Source of the DNA: Bacteroidota bacterium
GTDB taxonomy: Bacteria > Bacteroidota > Bacteroidia > Bacteroidales > VadinHA17
Direction of reading: 5' to 3'
Length of the DNA: 23,252 nt
Assembly: GCA_023430725.1 (NCBI GenBank)
Contig: JAEYZD010000130.1
Coordinates: 1 to 23,252, forward strand
Part shown: in pieces, positions 7,556-15,901 of the stretch
Layout of the letters: the number at the start of each line of letters is the position of its first letter
How positions within the stretch are numbered: position 1 is the stretch's first letter
Notes under the pieces: model-generated
What the model was told of the DNA's origin: nothing
Databases searched by the model: none
Seen by the model: only the letters and a program-made list of their open reading frames with translations
Made by a program: the position numbers and the translations under genes

Positions 7556-8023
7556 ATGAGTAAGATAGATGATATACTGAACCGGTATCGTGAAGGGAGT
7601 CATGAGAACCTGATTCCCATTCTTCAGGATGTACAGGAAACTGAAGGATATCTCTCTGAGAATGCGATAGTAAGCATCGGCAGGTTTCTGCATATGTCTA
7701 CAACAAAGATATACGGTCTGGCGACATTCTATGACCGCTTCCGGTTTGTTCCTGCCGGCCGTGTGCATATGCGGATCTGCAACGGGACAACATGTTTCAT
7801 CAACGGTTCGGCAGCCGTTGTGACTGCTGTCCGTGATGCCCTTGGAATCGAGCCGGGACAGACAACACGTGACGGCAGGTTCAGCTATGAACTGACAGCC
7901 TGCCAGGGTGGCTGCAACGAGGGACCGGTTGTATGTGTGGGTGAGAACTATTTTGCCCGTCTTCATCCGGAGGATGTGCCGGAATTGATTTCAAAACTCA
8001 AATCGCTGGCTGACCTGAAATGA
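7556..8023 (+). CDS. hydC: NuoE/HydC-like [2Fe-2S] subunit
   Basis: Subunit of 155 residues like NuoE of complex I and HydC of trimeric NAD(P)-linked [FeFe] hydrogenases. Residues 1-65 form the usual helical N-terminal part; the rest is a thioredoxin fold. All four [2Fe-2S] ligands are present: Cys75, Cys80 (CNGTTC), Cys116 and Cys120 (CQGGC, then NEGP). The length is normal. It opens the rightward operon and overlaps the next gene by four bases (ATGA), suggesting translational coupling to the NuoF-like subunit. It is the best conserved member of the HydABC-like set here. Confidence 0.93.
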   Translation: MSKIDDILNRYREGSHENLIPILQDVQETEGYLSENAIVSIGRFLHMSTTKIYGLATFYDRFRFVPAGRVHMRICNGTTCFINGSAAVVTAVRDALGIEPGQTTRDGRFSYELTACQGGCNEGPVVCVGENYFARLHPEDVPELISKLKSLADLK

Positions 8024-9969
8024 AACAGACTACTGATACGGATAACAGGGATTTTCTCATCAGGGAGGTGTTGCTTCACGCGTCAGACACCCTTACTGCA
8101 GAGACTGGAAAAAGGTTGGCTGATATACGCCGTGACAAGCCATCGGTGCCGGTCATCTATGTGGCATCCGGGTCAGCGGCAATAATCGCAGGAGGCAATG
8201 CAACTGCGACAGCCGCCAGGATTTATCTTGAAGAGATGGGGATAAAGGGACTGGTCGTAATGACAGGATGTCACGGTCCTGCCGCTTTCGAACCCATGAT
8301 CTGTGTTCACCTGCCCGGGAAGAACAAACTCATCTTCAGAAATATCACGGAGGATAAGGTGGAGCCTCTCCTCAACGGTGTCTTTCATAAAGACATGCCT
8401 GAGGAGGATCTCGTCGGGCAGTCAGGCAGCTTCGGATTCGAGGCGTGGCATGACATACAATTCATGGATGAACTCCCCTATTTCAAACTGCAAAAGAGGG
8501 TGGTTCTGAGCAACTGTGGTTTTTATGACCCGGAGAGTATTGATGAGTATATAGCCCGCGGAGGTTACAGGGCATTCCTGAAGACGATACGCAACTACAC
8601 CCATGAGGAGGTGTGTGACATTGTCGAACGGAGCGGTCTGCGCGGTCGAAGCGGCGGCGGATTCCTCACCGGGCTCAAGTGGAAGTACGCTCTGAACTCT
8701 GCCTCGGACAACAGGTATCTCATCTGCAACGCCAAGGAGAGTGATCCCGGGTCATATGCCGACAGGTCTGTCCTGGAGGGTGATCCCCACAGGCTGATAG
8801 AAGGCATCTGCATTGCATCCTATGCAATCGGGGCTTCCAACGCTGTGATCTATCTCAAGACCGGCTCGCCGCATCCTCTGGCCAGGTTGCGCAAGGCTCT
8901 CGCCGCTGCCGCGGAGTTCGGAGTGACAGGTCATAACATACTCAACAGTGGTTATAACCTTGACATCGTAATACGTGAGGAAGCGGGCGCCTTTGTATGC
9001 GGTGAAGAGACGGCACTCATTGCTTCCCTCGAGGGGAAACGCGGCATGCCCGAGCTGAAACCCCCGTACCCCACATCCAGCGGCCTCTACAGCAAGCCAA
9101 CAGTCATCAATAATGTGGAAACACTGATGAACGTGCCAATCATCATGTCTCACGGTCCGGAGTGGTTCCGATCCATAGGCACTGAAGGGAGCAAGGGAAC
9201 GAAGCTATTCTCGCTGGGAGGCAGGGGGAGGTATACAGGCCTCATCGAGGTGGAGATGGGGACAACCTTCAGGACTATTGCCGAGGGCATCGCCGACGGC
9301 ATCAGGGACGGGAAGGCGCTCAAGACCATGCAGATCGGAGGACCGTCAGGTACATTCATAACGGAGACGAATCTCGACCTGCCGGTCGATTTTGACGTGC
9401 TTCGTGCGAACGGGATTGCAATGGGTTCCGGAGGCCTCATTATTATCGATGAGACCACCTGCCTGGTAGATTTCGTCAGGTACTATATGGAGTTCATACA
9501 CCGTGAGAGCTGCGGAAAGTGCATCCCCTGCCGTGAAGGGACAGGACGCATGCTAGAGATACTCGAGAACGTGGTACGCAAGCCTCACACGGAAGACTCC
9601 AACGCCACCCTCGAAAGGTTCAAGGGGGTGATGCAGCTCGAAACCATCGCTTCGGTGATGAAGGACACTTCGCTCTGCGGGCTCGGACAGACAGCTCCCA
9701 ATCCGTTTATCAGCGCCCTCGCCAACTACCGCGAGGAGTTTGAGGAGCATATCTTTGACCGCCGATGCCGTGCCAACGTATGCAGGGGCCTGAGGACATT
9801 CAGCATCGATGTGGAAAAATGCACCGGATGCACTGTATGCGCTTCCAAATGCCCGGTGAATGCCATTTACGGTACCAGGCTGCAGCCTTTCTTCATTGTT
9901 GAAGACAAGTGCATCGGATGCGGTGTGTGTTATGATGTTTGCAAGTTCAGCGCCGTTACAGTAAAATAA
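8020..9969 (+). CDS. hydB: NuoF/HydB-like flavoprotein subunit with altered cofactor sites
   Basis: Subunit of 649 residues with the HydB layout: N-terminal thioredoxin-like region (about 1-125), NuoF-type FMN/NAD(H) domain (about 150-480), N3-type [4Fe-4S] site (SCGKCIPC, Cys498/501/504, plus Cys553), and two C-terminal ferredoxin motifs (Cys601-611 and 631-641). Expected role is electron exchange between NAD(P)H and the HydA-like subunit. Several sites deviate. The N-terminal [2Fe-2S] site keeps only Cys84 of four Cys. The glycine-rich FMN loop reads GRSGGGFLTGLKW, not GRGGAGFPTGLKW. NADE near the FMN is NAKE (236-240 region). CGEETAL is intact. The changes suggest a specialised, not a standard, HydB. 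Confidence 0.92.
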   Translation: MKQTTDTDNRDFLIREVLLHASDTLTAETGKRLADIRRDKPSVPVIYVASGSAAIIAGGNATATAARIYLEEMGIKGLVVMTGCHGPAAFEPMICVHLPGKNKLIFRNITEDKVEPLLNGVFHKDMPEEDLVGQSGSFGFEAWHDIQFMDELPYFKLQKRVVLSNCGFYDPESIDEYIARGGYRAFLKTIRNYTHEEVCDIVERSGLRGRSGGGFLTGLKWKYALNSASDNRYLICNAKESDPGSYADRSVLEGDPHRLIEGICIASYAIGASNAVIYLKTGSPHPLARLRKALAAAAEFGVTGHNILNSGYNLDIVIREEAGAFVCGEETALIASLEGKRGMPELKPPYPTSSGLYSKPTVINNVETLMNVPIIMSHGPEWFRSIGTEGSKGTKLFSLGGRGRYTGLIEVEMGTTFRTIAEGIADGIRDGKALKTMQIGGPSGTFITETNLDLPVDFDVLRANGIAMGSGGLIIIDETTCLVDFVRYYMEFIHRESCGKCIPCREGTGRMLEILENVVRKPHTEDSNATLERFKGVMQLETIASVMKDTSLCGLGQTAPNPFISALANYREEFEEHIFDRRCRANVCRGLRTFSIDVEKCTGCTVCASKCPVNAIYGTRLQPFFIVEDKCIGCGVCYDVCKFSAVTVK

Positions 9970-9972
9970 GCC

Positions 9973-11688
9973 ATGCAGTTTACCATAGAAGTCAATAACA
10001 AGAGCATCAGGGCGGAGAAGGGTGAGACCATCCTCTCAGCGCTCAACCGTAACGGTATTATTATTCCCACCCTCTGCCGCATGGCGGAGTTCACCCCGAC
10101 GGGTGCGTGCCGCATGTGCGTCGTTGAGGTTGAAGGACGTGACCGCCTGGTCACTGCCTGCTCGGCGCCTGTTGAGGAGTGGATGAAGATCAGGACCCAC
10201 TCACCCCGGGTTATCAGGGCCCGCAAGACAATCGTTGAACTGCTCCTCTCAAACCATCCCGACGATTGTCTCTACTGTGACCGTAACCTGGACTGCGAAC
10301 TGCAGCGGCTCTCAGACGAGATGCAGGTGAGGGAGAGGAGGATACGCGGCAGCAAGATAAAACCCCGCCGTGACCAGTCGAGCCCGGCGATTGTCCGTGA
10401 ACTCTCAAAGTGCATTCTCTGCGGACGCTGTCTCAGGGTGTGCGAGGAGGTTGTCACCGCCACATCCATAGACTTTATCGGCCGCGGCAGATATACACAT
10501 GTTGGCCCGGCAATGGACCGCGATTTCAACTTCTCGAGCTGCATCCACTGCGGGCAGTGTGTGCTGGTCTGCCCGACAGGTGCGCTGCATGAGAAGCACT
10601 ATCTGACCGAGGTGCAGGAACAGCTGAGCAAGGGGGACGTCACACGCGTGATACAGTACTCGCCGCTGGTTCCCTATGCTCTGGCAGAAGAGCTGGGGAT
10701 AAAATACAGCCGTGATTTTGACAGGCTCCTCAATGCCGCACTGCGCAAGACCGGATTTGACAGGGTATTCCTCTCCGGAACAGGAACGGATATCCTCATT
10801 ACCGAGCTCACCAATGCCATTATCGAAGCAGAGGATAAGCCTGAAAAAAAGCCTCTCATCGTTTCCGCATGCCCGGCATGGGTGAAGTATTGCGAACAGT
10901 TTACACCCGAGCTGCTGCCATTGCTCTCGACCCTGAAGACCCCGCAGCAGATATCAGGAGCTATAATCAAGTCGGTGGTGCCTGTGACAGGCGAAAAACC
11001 CCGTCTTTACACTGTGTCAGTCACTCCGTGCACTGCAATGAAGTTCGAGGCCAGGCGTGACAGCATGACAAGGAAGGGGATCAGTGATATCGATACAGTG
11101 CTGACAGTCAGGGAGCTGGCAAGGCTTATAGTGCTCTACGGCATTGACATAACAAATATTGATCCCGAGCCGGCCGACGAGCCCATGGCATCGCGCAGTT
11201 CCGCATCCCTGCTGGCCGAAACAGCAGGAGGGATTACAGAATCAGTGCTGCGGGCACTGGCAGCAAGAAAAGGTGAGAAGGAAGCCGAAAAACCGGCGCT
11301 TAAGAAGCTTCGCAATACAGGTAACTTCCGTGAAACGATGGTCTCCATCGGTGGAAAAACCTATACGGTGGCCGTTGTTGACGGCATGAGGGGACTGGAA
11401 AAGATAAGACAGATGGTGGAAGCAGGAGCAAAATATGACCTGGTAGAGGTGATGGCTTGCCCGGGAGGGTGTGTCAACGGAGGAGGAATGCTCCCTGCCG
11501 GCTCAAGGGAGGCAGTGCGCCAGAGATCAAAGTTCGTCTGGCAGTCCGATGACCAGGAGGCGGTAAGAGGTCCTGAACAGTCTTCATCGGTTGCAGACCT
11601 TTATGGCAGGGTATTTGAACAGTTTGACGAGCTGGCTGACAAACAGCTGTTTCATACACATTTCAGCAAAAGGGACGTATTGCTTTAA
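9973..11688 (+). CDS. hydA: HydA-like [FeFe]-hydrogenase catalytic subunit homologue lacking the proton-transfer relay
   Basis: Subunit of 571 residues, close in length to clostridial CpI (574). The Fe-S chain is complete: [2Fe-2S] (Cys35, 46, 49, 63), His-Cys3 cluster (His95, Cys99, 102, 108), and two [4Fe-4S] motifs (Cys147-157 and 190-200). The four H-cluster cysteines are present: Cys300 (VSACPAW), Cys353 (TPCTAMKFE), Cys496 and Cys500 (MACPGGC). The surroundings differ from catalytic enzymes. By a gapless alignment to CpI around this region, Cys299 is Ala, Glu279 is Leu and Glu282 is Ala. The Lys three residues after the L2 Cys is Met, and MPC is TPC. FGATGG is replaced by LAETAGG. It begins three bases after hydB. 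Rapid H2 turnover seems unlikely. Confidence 0.92.
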   Translation: MQFTIEVNNKSIRAEKGETILSALNRNGIIIPTLCRMAEFTPTGACRMCVVEVEGRDRLVTACSAPVEEWMKIRTHSPRVIRARKTIVELLLSNHPDDCLYCDRNLDCELQRLSDEMQVRERRIRGSKIKPRRDQSSPAIVRELSKCILCGRCLRVCEEVVTATSIDFIGRGRYTHVGPAMDRDFNFSSCIHCGQCVLVCPTGALHEKHYLTEVQEQLSKGDVTRVIQYSPLVPYALAEELGIKYSRDFDRLLNAALRKTGFDRVFLSGTGTDILITELTNAIIEAEDKPEKKPLIVSACPAWVKYCEQFTPELLPLLSTLKTPQQISGAIIKSVVPVTGEKPRLYTVSVTPCTAMKFEARRDSMTRKGISDIDTVLTVRELARLIVLYGIDITNIDPEPADEPMASRSSASLLAETAGGITESVLRALAARKGEKEAEKPALKKLRNTGNFRETMVSIGGKTYTVAVVDGMRGLEKIRQMVEAGAKYDLVEVMACPGGCVNGGGMLPAGSREAVRQRSKFVWQSDDQEAVRGPEQSSSVADLYGRVFEQFDELADKQLFHTHFSKRDVLL

Positions 11689-11700
11689 AGAAGAGAGCCA

Positions 11701-13671
11701 ATGCTTGTATACACGATAAAGGAACTTTGCCGGACATGCTACACCTGCGTGAGGGAATGTCCTGCCCGTGCTATCCGAATCGTCGGAGGACAGGCCGAGG
11801 TGATCACCGAGAAGTGCATCGCATGCGGGAACTGCACAAAGGTGTGCAGCCAGGGTGCCAAGGTCTTTGTGAACACTGTCGACCTGGTAAGAAAAGTATT
11901 GGCCAGACCCGGGAAAAGGGCTGCCATAATTGCCCCGAGCTTTCCTGCTGAATTTCATGATGTTGCAGACTATCAGAAGGTTGTTGGGATGGTCAGGGCG
12001 CTGGGTTTTGATTACGTCACGGAAGTTTCGTTTGGTGCTGACCTGGTGGCTCACCGTTACCGCAACCTGATCAGTGAAGCAGGTGCAAGGAATTACATAT
12101 CCTCAGACTGCCCTGCGATAGTATCATTTATAAGGTTTTACCACCCGGACCTGACCCCGGAGCTTATACCGGTGGTTTCCCCGATGGTGGCAATGGCAAG
12201 GGTCATGAGGAAAAAATACGGAGATGACCTTTCGCTGGTCTTTATTGGCCCGTGTGTAGCCAAGAAGGCAGAGACTGCCGAGGTGGATGCTGCAATCACC
12301 TTCATTGAGCTCCGGGAGATGCTGGAGCAGTCGGGCATCAGCCAGGAGAATGTCCGGCCCTCTGAGTTTGATCCTCCCCTGGGGGGAAGAGGCGCCATAT
12401 TCCCTGTGACAAGGGGTCTTCTTCAGACCGCAGGTGTCAATGATGATGCAATCACGGGCAATATAATCGCCGCCGAGGGAAGGATAGGGTTCCAGGAGGC
12501 GATCAAGGAGTACGAGCAGGGAATGATCGGGGGACAGCACCTCGAGCTGCTCTGCTGCGAAGGGTGCATCATGGGTCCCGGGATGAGCAAGGGGGGAAAA
12601 CAGTATAACAGACGGGCGCAGGTCAGCTCCTATGCCCAGAAGAAGATGTCGGAACTTGATATGGAGGAGTGGAGGCGAAACCTCGAGCTTTATGACAGGC
12701 TTGACCTCTCCGTGCGCTACCGGCCGGAGGACAAGCGGCAGCTGATCGCCCCGGATGACGACGAGGAGGTGAGGCAGGTGCTGGCTTCCATGGGCAAGGT
12801 GACTGACAAGGATCACCTTAACTGCGGGGCCTGCGGCTATGATACATGCTTTGACCACGCCATAGCAATTATCAAGGGACTGGCCGAGGAGGAGATGTGC
12901 CTGCCCTATACAATTGAGAAGCTGCATAAGTCGGTCCAGGACCTGGCTCTATCCAACGCCAAGCTCACAACCATGCAGAATGCCCTCAAGCAGTCGGAAA
13001 AGCTTGCCCACATGGGTCAGCTTTCGGCAGGGATTGCCCACGAGCTCAATAACCCCCTCGGTGTGGTTATTATGTACAGCAATATCCTGCTTGACGAAGC
13101 AAAGGAGGAGGACCCGGTGCGCGAGGACCTGCAGCTCATCGTGGAGCAGGCTGCCAGGTGCAAGAAGATCGTGGGCGGATTGCTGAATTTCGCCCGCAAG
13201 AACCAGGTGAACCACCAGTTCATCGATATAAGGAAACTGACCGAAAGCAGTATCACAGGAGTTGTCTTTCCGGACAACGTCAGGGCGGTTATTGAAGACC
13301 GGACAACGAGCCCCGACGCATCCATCGACTCCGAACAGATGACACAGGTGCTTACAAACCTGTTCAGAAACGCCATTGACGCAATGCCTGACGGGGGAAC
13401 CCTGACGGTGACCCTCGAGGACACACCGAGCGATGTTGTATTCATCATCTCTGATACTGGCACCGGCATAAAGGAGGAGGATAAGCCCAAAATCTTCGAA
13501 CCATTCTTCACGACAAAAGGTCTCGGCAGGGGAACGGGGCTCGGACTGGCAACAACATATGGCATAGTGAAGATGCACAAGGGGCAGATAATAGTTGAGT
13601 CCAACGGAGATCCCGCCAAAGGCCCCACAGGCACTACATTCAGGATCATCCTTCCGCGGAGACCGGAATGA
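11701..13671 (+). CDS. Sensory [FeFe]-hydrogenase-histidine kinase fusion
   Basis: Single protein of 656 residues. Two [4Fe-4S] ferredoxin motifs (Cys10-20, 39-49) lead into an H-cluster domain (about 73-300) and a CGACGYDTC-type [4Fe-4S] domain (Cys375, 378, 383, 400). A linker helix follows, then an NtrB-class histidine kinase: His447 (AHELNNP), N-box Asn557, G1 SDTGTG, F-box PFFTTKG and G2 TGLGLA. H-cluster motifs are SSDCPA (Asp136 at the proton-transfer position, Cys137), GPCVAKKAE (Cys185, Lys188, Glu191) and CCEGCIMGPG. It has no membrane segment, so it should be cytoplasmic. The architecture fits the kinase-linked sensory group C of the HydDB scheme. It is followed by two receiver proteins, its likely partners. 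Confidence 0.93.
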   Translation: MLVYTIKELCRTCYTCVRECPARAIRIVGGQAEVITEKCIACGNCTKVCSQGAKVFVNTVDLVRKVLARPGKRAAIIAPSFPAEFHDVADYQKVVGMVRALGFDYVTEVSFGADLVAHRYRNLISEAGARNYISSDCPAIVSFIRFYHPDLTPELIPVVSPMVAMARVMRKKYGDDLSLVFIGPCVAKKAETAEVDAAITFIELREMLEQSGISQENVRPSEFDPPLGGRGAIFPVTRGLLQTAGVNDDAITGNIIAAEGRIGFQEAIKEYEQGMIGGQHLELLCCEGCIMGPGMSKGGKQYNRRAQVSSYAQKKMSELDMEEWRRNLELYDRLDLSVRYRPEDKRQLIAPDDDEEVRQVLASMGKVTDKDHLNCGACGYDTCFDHAIAIIKGLAEEEMCLPYTIEKLHKSVQDLALSNAKLTTMQNALKQSEKLAHMGQLSAGIAHELNNPLGVVIMYSNILLDEAKEEDPVREDLQLIVEQAARCKKIVGGLLNFARKNQVNHQFIDIRKLTESSITGVVFPDNVRAVIEDRTTSPDASIDSEQMTQVLTNLFRNAIDAMPDGGTLTVTLEDTPSDVVFIISDTGTGIKEEDKPKIFEPFFTTKGLGRGTGLGLATTYGIVKMHKGQIIVESNGDPAKGPTGTTFRIILPRRPE

Positions 13672-13722
13672 TTGATTCCATGAACATGATGAAACAGAAG
13701 AATAACAACATAACAAGCAAAA

Positions 13723-14115
13723 ATGAGTAAGATTTATACTGTTCTGCTCGTCGACGATGACCCCGATTACCTCTTCCAGGTAGCCTTCTACCTGCGTAAG
13801 GCAGGCTTCGAGGTTATGGCCGTGGAGAGCCAGGCAGAGGCCGAGCAGGTAATTGCCAAAATGAAGCCAGATATTGCGATCTTTGACCTTATGATGGAGA
13901 GTGATGACAGCGGCTTCATCCTTTGCTACAAGCTTAAAAGAAAGTACCCGGAGGTGCCTGTGATACTGGCAACAGCCGTCTCACGCGAGACAGGTATCAC
14001 CTTCGGACTCAGCGGCGGACAGGACCGCGAATGGATCAGGGCTGACCTCTACCTTGAGAAAGGGGTGAGACCTGAGCAGATGGAACTGGAAATCAGGAAA
14101 CTTCTAAAGATCTGA
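13723..14115 (+). CDS. CheY-like single-domain response regulator
   Basis: Receiver domain of 130 residues with the acidic pocket Asp11-13, phospho-acceptor Asp55 (IFDLMM), Thr84 (ATAV) and Lys113 (LEKGV). There is no output domain. It lies between the hydrogenase-kinase fusion and the receiver-kinase hybrid, two bases before the latter, so it is a likely intermediate or phosphate sink in their relay. Confidence 0.9.
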   Translation: MSKIYTVLLVDDDPDYLFQVAFYLRKAGFEVMAVESQAEAEQVIAKMKPDIAIFDLMMESDDSGFILCYKLKRKYPEVPVILATAVSRETGITFGLSGGQDREWIRADLYLEKGVRPEQMELEIRKLLKI

Positions 14116-14117
14116 TC

Positions 14118-15266
14118 ATGGCTCAGCTGAAGATACTTGTTGTTGATGACGAACCCGGTATCAGGTCAGGGGTACACAGGATCCTGGGGAACTTTCACGT
14201 TACCTATCCATTCATGGATGAGGACTATACGTTCAACATCCTCGAGGCAGCGACAGGAGAGGAGGGAATTGAAATTATTGACCGTGAGATGCCTGATATC
14301 CTTCTTCTTGACAATAAGCTGCCAGGCATCCAGGGAGTGGAAGTACTTGAATATGTAAGGAAGAAGAACTATGACATCGTGGTGGCGATGATCACATCAT
14401 ATGCCTCTATCGATGTGGCTGTAAGGGCGCACAACGACGGGGCCATCGACTTCATCCCGAAACCCTTCACTCCGCAGGAGCTGAAGGCTTCAATAGAGCA
14501 GATCACCAAGCAGCAGTATCTCCGCAGGATTACAACCAAGCTCAGGGTGGAGGGGAGAAAAGTGCGGTTCCAGTTCCTTTCTGTGCTGTCACACGAGATG
14601 AAGGCCCCTCTGAATGCCATTGAAGGTTACCTGAAGATGATGCAGGAGAGGCAGATGGGTGATTCTCTCGAAGAGTATTCCTCTGCGATTGAGAGATCAC
14701 TTCAGAGGATTGACAGCATGAGGCACCTTATAATGGACCTTCTCGACTTCACCAAGGTGAGTTTCGAGAGGCATGTGGAGAAGATGCAGAATGTAAACCT
14801 CAAGGAGCTTGTATCAATGGCTGTGGTAACTGTCAGCCCTTATGCAATACACAAGGATATACAGTTCGTGACCGAGGTGAAAGGGTGTGAAACCATCTGG
14901 GCTGACCCCAACGACTTCGAGATAATCATGAACAACCTGGTTTCAAATGCCGTCAAGTACAACAAGCCCGGAGGCACTGTGACTGTCACGGTCGACTGCA
15001 ATGACAGTGAGTTTTCTCTCTCTGTTGCTGACACAGGCATAGGCATGAACAATGATGAGCGTGAGATGTTGTTTGAGGAATTTTCAAGGATCAGGAACGA
15101 CAAGACCCGGAATATAAGCGGCAGCGGACTTGGCCTATCAATAGTCAAGAAAGTGGTCGAACTTTATCATGGCGTAATCAATGTGGAGAGTGCTCCCGAT
15201 AAGGGGTCGACCTTCACAGTTATAATACCAACCTCACAGGTTTCTAATCTAAAGACTGGAATATGA
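14118..15266 (+). CDS. Receiver-histidine kinase hybrid
   Basis: Protein of 382 residues with an N-terminal receiver (Asp10/11, phospho-acceptor Asp65, Thr93, Lys115) followed directly by a HisKA/HATPase kinase: His159 (LSHEMKAPLN), N-box Asn277, G1 ADTGIGM and G2 GSGLGLS. It has no sensor or membrane segment, so its kinase activity is probably set by phosphorylation of its own receiver, perhaps by the upstream hydrogenase-kinase. The downstream target is not in the window. The stop overlaps the start of rex by four bases (ATGA). Confidence 0.9.
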   Translation: MAQLKILVVDDEPGIRSGVHRILGNFHVTYPFMDEDYTFNILEAATGEEGIEIIDREMPDILLLDNKLPGIQGVEVLEYVRKKNYDIVVAMITSYASIDVAVRAHNDGAIDFIPKPFTPQELKASIEQITKQQYLRRITTKLRVEGRKVRFQFLSVLSHEMKAPLNAIEGYLKMMQERQMGDSLEEYSSAIERSLQRIDSMRHLIMDLLDFTKVSFERHVEKMQNVNLKELVSMAVVTVSPYAIHKDIQFVTEVKGCETIWADPNDFEIIMNNLVSNAVKYNKPGGTVTVTVDCNDSEFSLSVADTGIGMNNDEREMLFEEFSRIRNDKTRNISGSGLGLSIVKKVVELYHGVINVESAPDKGSTFTVIIPTSQVSNLKTGI

Positions 15267-15901
15267 AGACACTCCCGGGAAAAACCGTTGAACGTCTGAG
15301 TCAGTACAGGCGGGCGCTGACCGCCAGCCTTGCTGCCAACCGCAATTATGTTTTCTCTCACGAGCTTGCTGCAATGCTTCACATAACCGCCGTTCAGGTC
15401 AGACGTGACCTGATGCTCATCGGTTACGGCAGTGTTATGCGCAAGGGCTATGATGTCAGGGAACTGATAAAGACGATCGGGTCAATTATTGATGCCCCCA
15501 AAGGGCTCAACGTGGCAATAATCGGGATGGGTAACCTTGGCCGCGCCATAACGGGCTATTTCAAGGGGAAGCGCACCAATATGAAAGTGGTGGCAGCCTT
15601 CGATGTTGACCCCCAGAAGGTTGACAAGGTGGTTGCCGGAGTGCGCTGCTACAACATCAGCCAGATGAAGAAACTGAGGGAGGAACTGGATATCAATGTT
15701 GCCGTGCTTACCGTTCCCACCGATCAGGCAGTGCCTACGGCTGCTATGCTTGTAAGCAACGGTGTCAAGGGTATCATGAACTTTACAACCGTTCCGCTCA
15801 ACGTGCCGGACACCGTTTACCTTGAGGAGGTGGATATGATCACTTCAATAGAAAAGGTGGCATATTTTGTAAAGGAAAACCAGCAGCCGTCAGGGCAATG
15901 A
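15263..15901 (+). CDS. rex: Redox-sensing transcriptional repressor Rex
   Basis: Protein of 212 residues, the normal Rex length. An N-terminal winged helix (about 1-80; HITAVQVRRDL is the recognition-helix region) precedes a Rossmann domain with GMGNLG (88-93) that binds NADH or NAD+. The C-terminal swap helix (VAYFVKENQ) is present. Rex leaves DNA when NADH rises and so derepresses NADH-consuming pathways. It is translationally coupled to its neighbours on both sides by four-base overlaps. Two Rex-like operators at 7472-7506 upstream of this operon suggest it controls its own operon and the divergent one. Confidence 0.93.
   Translation: MKTLPGKTVERLSQYRRALTASLAANRNYVFSHELAAMLHITAVQVRRDLMLIGYGSVMRKGYDVRELIKTIGSIIDAPKGLNVAIIGMGNLGRAITGYFKGKRTNMKVVAAFDVDPQKVDKVVAGVRCYNISQMKKLREELDINVAVLTVPTDQAVPTAAMLVSNGVKGIMNFTTVPLNVPDTVYLEEVDMITSIEKVAYFVKENQQPSGQ

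Noticed and set aside
12124..12927. Minus-strand open frame of 267 codons inside the hydrogenase-kinase gene
   Set aside because: It is antisense to a clearly conserved multidomain protein and shows no recognisable motif. The same applies to frames at 12949-13716 and 13017-13649.
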